From Streptomyces diastatochromogenes (lineage in GTDB: Bacteria; Actinomycetota; Actinomycetes; Streptomycetales; Streptomycetaceae), in the NCBI GenBank assembly GCA_001418405.1, contig LIQL01000114.1, positions 1 to 35,529 of the forward strand: 35,529 nucleotides of DNA, in the 5' to 3' direction. Made by a program: the position numbers and the translations under genes. Under the pieces are notes generated by a model. The model did not search any database, was not told the origin of the DNA, and saw only the letters and a program-made list of their open reading frames with translations. This document shows, in pieces, positions 8,408 through 14,968 of this stretch. Every line of letters starts with the position of its first letter. The stretch's first letter is position 1.

Positions 8408-8883
8408 TTCATCTCCGGTGGCCGAACGGATGCAATCCGTGATATGGCGACTTCGTACAGTTACGAGAGGCTAATACGAAAGACGCCGCAAGCGTTCGGC
8501 GACGCGCCGGATCCCTCGCCGTCGCGATCGACCGGCCGCACCGGCCACGACCCGCGCAGACACGCCGTCCCAACGGCCTAGCCGGCGCCGACGAGAGTCC
8601 TCAGCTGCGGCTACGCGGCGGACGAGCCGAGCCGGGGCCACCTGGGCGAGCAGCGCGTACCAGGAGGCCGGACGCACCCCTGGTCCGCCGCGACGCGTGG
8701 GGGACCGTGCGCCGGAGAGGCACGGTCTGGTTGCTCGTCCGCCTGCGGCGTAGCATTTTGTGGAGACCTTGATTGTTTGCCTGAGGTGGTATCGAGCATT
8801 CGCCGCGCCGCCGGAGCAGGTCCCCGAGGTCATGAGGGAACGCGCCCGTTCGGCAGCGGAAAGCAGAGCTTGACGTTCGATCA
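8408..8883. other. 476-base intergenic region between divergent genes
   Basis: This should contain the promoters for the secreted-protein gene (minus) and the 8884-14334 operon (plus). An AT-rich patch at about 8750-8800 is the most promoter-like part on the plus side, but no -35/-10 pair with normal spacing could be fixed. A hairpin is present at 8703-8710/8720-8727 (GACCGTGC, 9-base loop). A 120-codon minus-strand frame (8471-8833) is Arg-rich and unconvincing. Confidence 0.45.
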
Positions 8884-10380
8884 GTGACGGGTTTGCGCAT
8901 GGGCTGGCTCACCCTCGGCTATTTCCTCGCGTACATTCCGTACGCGATGCTGGTCAAGGCGCTGGCCAGTGGTGCGACTCCGCTGTCGCACGGGCCGGTC
9001 AGCGGCTTCGAGTTGCTGCCCGCAAGCGCCTTCGGTCAGCTTGTCGCGATGCCGCTCCTCCTGGGAGTGACGGGTTGGTGGCGGCAGATGCGGCGCGGTT
9101 CCGTCGGCGGACTCCGCATTCCGACCGTCGGTCGGGAAACGCTGGTGTCCGGATTCTTCACCTCGCTCATCATCGGCACCACCACGATGAACTACACGTT
9201 CTCCGGCGTCTCGATCCTTTTCATGCTGTTGTTGATGCGCGGCGGAGTCCTGAGTTTCTCCCCGTTGGTCGACAAGGCCCGCAAGCGACGGGTGACGCCG
9301 TATGCGTGGGCGGCGCTGTGCCTCAGTCTGGTCGCGGTTTCGGTGGCCCTCGGCGACGTGAACAGTTACTACCTCACCTCGGCGGCGGTGCTGAGCGTGC
9401 TGACCTATCTCGTCGGTTACCTGGGCCGCTTCGACATCATGAGCCGCGTCGCCAAGACCGGGGTGGCCGCAACGGACCGCCGGTTCTTCGTCGAGGAGCA
9501 CGTCGCCGCACCGGTTTGGCTGGCTCTGCTCCTGGCGGCGGGGGCGCTGGCGGGGCAACCAGAGTTGCGCGCGGGTTTCACCACGTTTCTCGGCACCCCG
9601 CTGGCGTGGGCGGCGGCCGCGATAGGCGTGACGTACGAGGTGCTGTTCGTCTTCGCCTCGCTCATGTACCTCGACCGACGCGAGTACACCTGGGGTGTGC
9701 CGGCGTGGGCGTTCGCCAGTCTGATGTCCGGCCTGGTGGCCTCCTTCTCGCTTACCTGGCTGGCCGGACTCCCCGCTCCGGGGACCGGCCAGCTCGTCGC
9801 GCTCGCCTTCGGCGTCGGCGCGGCGGGGGTGCTGGCCTACCCGTCGGTCAGCTCCCGGTGGCGGGCACGCGCCACCGGACCGGTGCGCCGCGTGCTGTTC
9901 GTCTGCGGCGGGAACACCTCTCGTTCGCCCACGGCCGAGGTCATCGCATGGGCTCAGGCCGCGGAGGCGGGGGTCGCACATGCCTTCCGGTTCTCCAGCG
10001 CGGGCGTCGCGACGAAGCGTCCGGGGGATCCGATGGCTCCCGAAGCCCGCGCCGCGCTCGTCGAGCTCGGGCTGCCCCAGGTGCGGGGCCGCAAAGACCC
10101 CTGCCGCCATCGGGCGCGCCCGGTCACTCCGGAACTGTGCCGCGTCAGCTTCATCATCTACTGCATGACCCGGGCCCACCGCGACAAGGTCGTCGCGATG
10201 GCGCCCGAGGCCGAGGACCGCACCCTGTGCCTGGACCCGCGCGGTGACATCCCCGACCCCGAGGGACAGCCTCCGGAGGTCTACGTCCGGTGCGCCCGGC
10301 ACATCCAGCGGTCCGTCCGGTTCCGCCTGCGCGAGCTGCTCGCGGCCGGCTCCCTCGCGACCCCCTTCGAGGGAGGTTGA
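8884..10380 (+). CDS. Ten-TM membrane protein fused to a low-molecular-weight phosphotyrosine phosphatase-like domain
   Basis: A 498-residue two-part protein. Residues about 5-320 contain some ten hydrophobic segments (for example 5-25, 46-64, 88-104, 106-124, 140-158, 163-181, 207-224, 239-262, 272-294, 302-320), reminiscent of the EamA/DMT transporter type but not firmly assignable. Residues 334-490 form an LMW-PTP domain: P-loop VCGGNTSRSPTAE, with Cys341 nucleophile and Arg347 completing CX5R, and the general-acid loop DIPDPEG with Asp458. The cytosolic phosphatase would act on a phosphorylated small molecule or protein at the membrane. The start is the GTG at 8884, weakly supported; ATG 8899 is possible, and an in-frame stop at 8833-8835 rules out anything much longer. 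It is the first gene of the operon and is followed closely by a small frame and the AroDE-like gene. Operon membership suggests a role in the same pathway, such as export coupled to dephosphorylation, which is inference. Confidence 0.85.
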   Translation: MTGLRMGWLTLGYFLAYIPYAMLVKALASGATPLSHGPVSGFELLPASAFGQLVAMPLLLGVTGWWRQMRRGSVGGLRIPTVGRETLVSGFFTSLIIGTTTMNYTFSGVSILFMLLLMRGGVLSFSPLVDKARKRRVTPYAWAALCLSLVAVSVALGDVNSYYLTSAAVLSVLTYLVGYLGRFDIMSRVAKTGVAATDRRFFVEEHVAAPVWLALLLAAGALAGQPELRAGFTTFLGTPLAWAAAAIGVTYEVLFVFASLMYLDRREYTWGVPAWAFASLMSGLVASFSLTWLAGLPAPGTGQLVALAFGVGAAGVLAYPSVSSRWRARATGPVRRVLFVCGGNTSRSPTAEVIAWAQAAEAGVAHAFRFSSAGVATKRPGDPMAPEARAALVELGLPQVRGRKDPCRHRARPVTPELCRVSFIIYCMTRAHRDKVVAMAPEAEDRTLCLDPRGDIPDPEGQPPEVYVRCARHIQRSVRFRLRELLAAGSLATPFEGG

Positions 10381-10387
10381 GTCGCGG

Positions 10388-10678
10388 ATGGCCCCCTCGC
10401 TCCCCTACGCCCGGTGCCGGGACGCCCCCTGGCACTGCGGGACGGCCCTCCCGGCCCGGGTGGTGCCGCGGGACGCCCTGGCGAGTGCGGCGGCGGGCGG
10501 TGCTCCGGAGATGCGCGCCGTCCCGCGAAAGGTGATGCTCGCACTGGTGGCCGTTTGCCCGAGTGGCTGCCCGGACGTCGATGCCGCCGGCATCGGGCAC
10601 GCGGACGCGGTGGCCACGGTCGATCCGTTCGTCCGGCAACGGTCCCGTCTGGAGGAGTGCGTCCAGTGGAGCTGTTGA
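10388..10678 (+). CDS. Possible small Cys-containing protein (96 residues), unrecognised
   Basis: This frame starts at ATG 10388, seven bases after the membrane-phosphatase stop, and ends overlapping the next gene's GTG start by 13 bases. Third codon positions are mostly G or C, as in real genes here, and the frame fills what would otherwise be a 285-base hole inside an otherwise tight operon. The product has five Cys (two in CPSGCP) and ends ECVQWSC. The paired Cys could bind metal or an Fe-S cluster, but no known motif is complete. The ribosome site (GAGG about 11-14 bases upstream) is weak. It may be a genuine small subunit or an untranslated leader. Confidence 0.45.
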   Translation: MAPSLPYARCRDAPWHCGTALPARVVPRDALASAAAGGAPEMRAVPRKVMLALVAVCPSGCPDVDAAGIGHADAVATVDPFVRQRSRLEECVQWSC

Positions 10679-12294
10679 CGAGCGCCTACGGCACGTCCGT
10701 CGCACGACGGGCCCAGCTGGTCGCCGTGCTCGCCGAACCGGAGGACCTCTCCCCCGCTCGTCTGCGCGGCCTCACAGGAGTGGCCGACGCGTTGGAGGTC
10801 CGTGCCGACCTGGTCGGCGACCCCGATCCGCACCGGCTGCGCCGGCACTTCCGAGGGCCCCTGACCTACAGCCTGCGCTCCCGGCGCCACGGCGGCCGCT
10901 CGGCGCTCGGCCCCGTCGAACGGCGCGCCAGGCTGCTGCGCGCGGCGCAGCAGTACGATCTCGTCGATCTGGAGGCGATGGACGACCTGGTGCCGGAACT
11001 GCTCGTGGGCATCCCGACCCGGCAGCGGCGGGTCTCCTGGCACCAGCCCGAGGCCACCCGCCCGGACAGAGGCGCCGACCGCTGGTTCGGGGCGGCCATG
11101 CGGGAGGCGTCGGAGGCACTGCGGCACCGATTCGCCGCGATGCGGACCGTACCGGCGGCGGCGTACCTCCTCGTCCCACAGCCGGGCGCCCAGTACGGGG
11201 CGGCCGCACCGCTGCTGCTCACCGGGCTCGGACGCACCGACGTGACGGCGTTCGCCTCCGGTCCCGCCGGGACCTGGACCCGGGTGCTGGCACCGTGGCT
11301 GGGCGCACCTGTGGTCTTCGGTCGGGCCGGTGCACCGGGGGCGGACGGGATGCCCAGCGTGGCACAGCTGCGGAGCGACTACGGCCTGCCCGCGCTTCCC
11401 CCGCTCGACGCCCTGTTCGGCATCGCCGGCCGGGCCACCGGAGGCTCGCTGGCGCCCAGGTTGCACAACGCGGCGTTGCGGCACCTGCGGTTGCCCGCGC
11501 TCTACCTGCCCTTCCCCGTGGACGTCTTCCCCCGCTTCTGGCACTGGGCCTTCGTCTTCGGCGCGCTGGCCCGGCTGCCGCTGCGCGGGCTCACGGTCAT
11601 CGCACCCCACAAGCGCGGTGCGGTCGAAGTGGCCGACATCGCCGACCCGCACGCACTGCGCTGCGGCGCGGCCAACGTGCTGTGGCTCGACGCCGGGCGC
11701 TGGCGGGCGACCACCACCGACACCGCCGCCGCCCTGCACACCCTGGCCCGGGCCGGGGTCGAGCCGGGCGGCCGGAGCGCCGCCGTCATCGGTTGCGGCG
11801 GCGCCGGGCAGGCCGTGGCACTGGCCCTGGACCAGGCCGGAGCCCGGGTCACCCTGGTCAATCGGGGGGATGCGCGCGGCCGGGACGCCTCCTCACGCCT
11901 CGGGTTCCCCTACGTGCCCCTGTCCCGGTTCTCCCCGGCCGGACACACCGTGCTCGTCCACGCCACGCCCGTGGTGGAACGGCCGCCGTTTCCGATCACC
12001 GCCGCCGATCGGGACGCGGTGGTGTTGGAGCTGGTCTACCGGGATCCCCCGACAGCGCTGATGCGCGCCACCCACGCCGGCGGACTGGTCGGCATCGACG
12101 GCTGGGACGTCCTGTTCGTCGAGGTGAGCGAGCAGTTCCGGCTGCTGACGGGCCATCCGCTGCCCGAGGCGCTGACCCTGCGGTCCCTCTGCTTCGGTTC
12201 CGCCGAGCCAGCCGAGGCCCACGACCTCGCCAAGCCGGCGGGACAGCCCCCGGCGCGCTCCGCGATGCGCTCGGCGAGCGGGGAGGCGACATGA
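10666..12294 (+). CDS. AroDE-like fusion: degenerate type I 3-dehydroquinate dehydratase + shikimate dehydrogenase-like
   Basis: A 542-residue fusion. Residues 1-222 follow the type I dehydroquinase layout: ALEVRADLVG (42-51), LTYSLRSRRHGG (66-77), YDLVDLEAM, His126 in VSWHQPEAT, and a TRVLAPWLGAPVVFG end with Arg206. The Schiff-base Lys, expected in the strand around PAAAYLLVP (163-171), is not seen. Residues 249-515 are shikimate dehydrogenase-like: GGSLAPRLHN (259-268), Lys316 in APHK, GAANV (334-338), Asp352 in TTTD, the NADP loop GCGGAGQA (376-383) and VNRGDARG. One shikimate-binding Ser of the usual SxS is Ala263, and the usual Gln near the end appears as Glu486. The start is GTG 10666, with GGAGGAG just upstream. 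Fused AroDE enzymes are known in plants and chlamydiae; in Streptomyces the genes are normally separate. In this operon a secondary-metabolic quinate/shikimate-type substrate is more likely than primary aromatic synthesis. Specificity is inferred. Confidence 0.83.
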   Translation: MELLTSAYGTSVARRAQLVAVLAEPEDLSPARLRGLTGVADALEVRADLVGDPDPHRLRRHFRGPLTYSLRSRRHGGRSALGPVERRARLLRAAQQYDLVDLEAMDDLVPELLVGIPTRQRRVSWHQPEATRPDRGADRWFGAAMREASEALRHRFAAMRTVPAAAYLLVPQPGAQYGAAAPLLLTGLGRTDVTAFASGPAGTWTRVLAPWLGAPVVFGRAGAPGADGMPSVAQLRSDYGLPALPPLDALFGIAGRATGGSLAPRLHNAALRHLRLPALYLPFPVDVFPRFWHWAFVFGALARLPLRGLTVIAPHKRGAVEVADIADPHALRCGAANVLWLDAGRWRATTTDTAAALHTLARAGVEPGGRSAAVIGCGGAGQAVALALDQAGARVTLVNRGDARGRDASSRLGFPYVPLSRFSPAGHTVLVHATPVVERPPFPITAADRDAVVLELVYRDPPTALMRATHAGGLVGIDGWDVLFVEVSEQFRLLTGHPLPEALTLRSLCFGSAEPAEAHDLAKPAGQPPARSAMRSASGEAT

Positions 12295-12707
12295 CGACCC
12301 GTCCGACGTCCCACGACGGACCGGCCGCACCGCGACCGCCGGCCGCCCCCGACGTCTCGGTGCTGCTGGGCGACTGGGTCAACACCGAACAGGGCAGCCC
12401 GCAGGGCCCCCTGCGATTGAGCGTGACACGGCACGACCAGGGCCTGGCGGTACGGGCCTTCGGCACCGGCGGCCCGCAACCACGCGACTGGGGACAGGTG
12501 TCCGCGGTGGCGTACACCGCGCCGGGTACGCCGTCGGCCGCCTGGTCGTTCTCGGCGACCTACGACTTCGGATCGTTGCGCACCGTCGTGTGCGCCTACC
12601 ACAAAACGGGCATCCTGGTGGCCACCACGTCCAGCGTCTTCAGCGGCGGCGAGCATGCCGACCACTGGGCCCGTTCCTTCTACCATCGGGCGGAGGGACG
12701 GGCATGA
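12291..12707 (+). CDS. Small lipocalin/avidin-like beta-barrel-type protein, copy 1
   Basis: A 138-residue cytoplasmic protein with no signal peptide. Its ATG overlaps the preceding stop (ATGA) and has GGGGAGG upstream, so translation is coupled. After a Pro-rich start it has LLGDWVNTEQGSPQGPLRLSV (about 22-42, GxWxN pattern), alternating hydrophobic strands, YDFGSLRTVVCAYHKTGILV and a closing SFYHRAEG. The opening and closing motifs are shared with the next gene, so the two are probably paralogues. The GxWxN start and predicted all-beta pattern recall lipocalin-like or avidin-like barrels. Some such small barrels in biosynthetic clusters act as cyclases or isomerases, but there is no direct evidence of catalysis here. 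Function unknown. Confidence 0.78.
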   Translation: MTTRPTSHDGPAAPRPPAAPDVSVLLGDWVNTEQGSPQGPLRLSVTRHDQGLAVRAFGTGGPQPRDWGQVSAVAYTAPGTPSAAWSFSATYDFGSLRTVVCAYHKTGILVATTSSVFSGGEHADHWARSFYHRAEGRA

Positions 12708-13111
12708 CGCCACGGACGGTCGATCCGGCGCCGCTGGCCGGCAGTTGGATCAACTTCGACACCACGGCCACCGGCATCCGCCTGGTCGGTGCGGGGATCG
12801 ACGGCGGCCGGCTCATGCTGCGGATCACCGAGCGCGGCGCCCCGGAGACCGCGCAGGAGGCACTGACCGACGGGCCCGTCACCGGCGCCGTCCTGCCCGC
12901 CGTCCCGCTGGCCGACAGCATCGACGCCACCACGGCCGTGGCCTTCCTCGCCGAGGGCCCGCTCGGTTCCCGCCGGGCCATCCTCTGCGGCTACCTCAAC
13001 CGCGGCCTGCTGACCCTCGACGTCCACACCGTCGACCCCGGTGACGCGCGGATGCCGAATCTCATGTACCGCGCCCATTTCTACCGCCCCGAAGGGGCCG
13101 ACCCGAGATGA
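12704..13111 (+). CDS. Small lipocalin/avidin-like beta-barrel-type protein, copy 2
   Basis: A 135-residue protein whose ATG overlaps the previous stop (ATGA) after a GGAGG site. It begins near LAGSWINFDTTATGIRL (about 9-25, the same GxWxN pattern as copy 1), continues with alternating strands such as LGSRRAILCGYLNRGLLTLDV and ends MYRAHFYRPEG, matching the SFYHRAEG end of copy 1. The middle differs strongly between the two, so any duplication is old, and they may form a heterodimer or act in successive steps. No signal peptide or metal motif is seen. Its own stop overlaps the start of the flavoprotein gene by four bases. Function unknown; co-translation with the AroDE-like and flavoprotein genes argues for a shared pathway. 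Confidence 0.78.
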   Translation: MTPRTVDPAPLAGSWINFDTTATGIRLVGAGIDGGRLMLRITERGAPETAQEALTDGPVTGAVLPAVPLADSIDATTAVAFLAEGPLGSRRAILCGYLNRGLLTLDVHTVDPGDARMPNLMYRAHFYRPEGADPR

Positions 13112-14334
13112 CCGGCGACCGGGACCGCCTGACCGGTCCGGCCTCCCTTCCGGTGTCCGAAGACGACCGGGCGGTCCTCGACGCCGTGGCGAAGCTGGCC
13201 GAGGACACCTTCGCCCCCCGCGCCGAGGAGTACGACCGAAGGGCCCGATTTCCCACCGAGGACTTCGGCGACCTGTTCTCCGGGGGCTTCCTGGGTGCCA
13301 CCGTGCCCCGCGCGTACGGCGGCCTGGGCTACGGCCCACAGCAGCGCAACACCCTGCCGCTGTGGGAGATGACCACCACACTGGCCAAGGCCGATCTGTC
13401 CCTGGCCCGTTGCTGGGAAGGGCACGCCAACTCCCTCGTCCTCATCGACGCGTTGGCGCCCCCGGAGCAGAAACGACGCTGGTTCGCCGGCGTGGTCGAA
13501 GAGGGGGAGGTCTGGGGTGCCTGGAGCGGCGAACCGCAGGCACCGAAGCCGGGCGAGAGCCACCGCTTCGGCACCACGTTGACCCCGGTGGCCGGTGGCT
13601 GGACCCTGCGCGGCAGCAAGGCGTTCGCCACCGGCGCCACCGGCGCCAGGTGGGCGATCCTGCTCGTCGATCCGGCCGGCCCCGGTGGCGCCCGGCACGC
13701 CCGAGGGGCCGACCGGAAGCTCCTGCTGCTCGCCTGCGACCTGTCCGACCCGAGCGTGACGGTGGACAGTTCGTGGTGGGACCCGATCGGCATGCGGGCG
13801 ACGGTCAGCCACGTGGTGCGGTTCGAGGACACCTTCGTCCCGCGTGAACACCTCATCGGCCGTCCCGGCGGCTACCTCGACGGGCAGTGGCAGACCGCGT
13901 TCATCCCGCACTACGCGGCGAGCTTCCTCGGCGGCGCGCTGGCCGCGTACGAATACGGACTGGCGTATCTGAAACGGCAGGGCAAGGGCGGCGACCCGCA
14001 CGTCCAGCAGCGGGTGGGCACCATGGCCGTCAACATCGACACCGCCCGCCTCTGGCTGCGTCACGTCGCCGACCTGTGGGACGAGGGCAGACTCGACGAG
14101 GCCCGGATCGCCGGCAACCGCGCCTGGCACGTGATCGAGCACCTCGCCGAAGAGACGGTGCACCACGTCATCCGCGCGTGCGGTGCCCGCAGCCTCATCC
14201 GCCCGAGCCCGGTGGAACGCATCCTGCGCGATCTGACCTTCTACGAGCTCCACGACAACGACGACCACGTCCTGGCCACCATCGGCCGAGCCGTCCTCGG
14301 CGAGCAGCACGACCTGTCGTTCCACCAAACCTGA
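13108..14334 (+). CDS. Acyl-CoA dehydrogenase-fold flavoprotein, possibly an oxygenase or non-CoA dehydrogenase
   Basis: A 408-residue protein with the acyl-CoA dehydrogenase fold: helical N domain, central beta domain (VWGAWSGEPQAPKPGESHRFG at about 131-151 and GGWTLRGSKAFATGATGARW), and a helical C domain ending FYELHDNDDHVLATIGRAVLG. The usual catalytic Glu positions (the xYEGT loop of MCAD-type, or ER in helix G of IVD-type enzymes) are not evident. The central segment lacks the canonical S-E-P-x-A-G-S-D form. The H-D-N-D-D-H ending is common in actinobacterial ACAD relatives outside beta-oxidation, among them flavin-dependent monooxygenases such as the DszC group. It is the last gene of the coupled operon, with an ATGA overlap, and meets the convergent cupredoxin gene 48 bases later. 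A desaturase or hydroxylase step on the product of the AroDE-like enzyme is a reasonable guess. Confidence 0.82.
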   Translation: MTGDRDRLTGPASLPVSEDDRAVLDAVAKLAEDTFAPRAEEYDRRARFPTEDFGDLFSGGFLGATVPRAYGGLGYGPQQRNTLPLWEMTTTLAKADLSLARCWEGHANSLVLIDALAPPEQKRRWFAGVVEEGEVWGAWSGEPQAPKPGESHRFGTTLTPVAGGWTLRGSKAFATGATGARWAILLVDPAGPGGARHARGADRKLLLLACDLSDPSVTVDSSWWDPIGMRATVSHVVRFEDTFVPREHLIGRPGGYLDGQWQTAFIPHYAASFLGGALAAYEYGLAYLKRQGKGGDPHVQQRVGTMAVNIDTARLWLRHVADLWDEGRLDEARIAGNRAWHVIEHLAEETVHHVIRACGARSLIRPSPVERILRDLTFYELHDNDDHVLATIGRAVLGEQHDLSFHQT

Positions 14335-14381
14335 ACCGGGGCGCGGCGTGGCACGTGGTCGCCGGGTTCGGGGAGCACTCG

Positions 14382-14861
14382 CTAATGCTTGGTCGCACTC
14401 GCCGCGGCGCTACCGGGGGTTGGGGACGCCGAGCCGTTCCCCCGGACCTGGAGACGGGTGTCCATGCCGAGTTCCTTGTGCTTGGCGATCGGACACCACA
14501 GCTCGTAGCTGCCGGGCCGGAGGGCGACGGTGAGCCGCGCTCGGCCGCCGGGAGGGATGGTCGAGGTGTGCGCGTTGGATACCCCGGGCCCCGCGATGGC
14601 CAGCGCGTGGGCCACCGTGCCCGCGTTGTCGACGACGAACGTGACGGTTCCCGAGGTCGCCTGGGCCGGTGAGAGGGCCAGTGAGTACTCCTTCTCCGTG
14701 ACGGTGATCGTCGTGCCCGCCCGCGCGCTCGCGCTCGGAGTCGGCGTCGGCGTTGGGGCCGAACCGTTGGAACACGCAGTGGCAGCGGTCAGCGCGGCGA
14801 GTGCCAGAAACCTCAGACCCTCGCGGGCGCCACGCGGGGATGGGAACCAGTGCACGGCCAT
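14382..14861 (-). CDS. Cupredoxin-like copper-binding lipoprotein
   Basis: A 159-residue exported protein. After a basic N terminus there is a hydrophobic stretch ending LTAATAC, giving a lipidated Cys30, then a Thr/Pro/Ser linker and a single cupredoxin-like domain (about 50-140). Candidate copper ligands follow the plastocyanin order: His85 (VAHALAI), Cys123, His128 (WCPIAKHKELGM) and Met133. The WCPIxKHxxxGM sequence is diagnostic of a type 1 or related site. The ATG at 14861 has AGGGAG about ten bases upstream. Likely roles are electron transfer or copper handling on the outer face of the membrane. It could work with the multicopper oxidase 7 kb away, but nothing in the sequence ties them. 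It is convergent with the biosynthetic operon and 107 bases downstream of the transporter gene. Confidence 0.85.
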   Translation of the reverse strand: MAVHWFPSPRGAREGLRFLALAALTAATACSNGSAPTPTPTPSASARAGTTITVTEKEYSLALSPAQATSGTVTFVVDNAGTVAHALAIAGPGVSNAHTSTIPPGGRARLTVALRPGSYELWCPIAKHKELGMDTRLQVRGNGSASPTPGSAAASATKH

Positions 14862-14968
14862 GCCTCGGTGTCTCCCTTCGTCTCGTGACGAGGCTGGCCC
14901 ACGTTGCCGGTCGGGCCGACGCCGACACTCGTCCCCGCGCGCACCATCACCCGGTCAGGCGCCGACGC

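Noticed and set aside
8769..8795. TTGATT/TTGTTT as a -35 box for the 8884 operon
   Set aside because: No acceptable -10 hexamer at 16-19 bases spacing.
8471..8833. 120-codon minus frame upstream of the membrane-phosphatase gene
   Set aside because: Arg-rich, no motif and crosses an AT-rich promoter-like patch.
8881..10302. 473-codon minus frame
   Set aside because: Opposite strand of the membrane-phosphatase fusion, which has clear helices and an active site.
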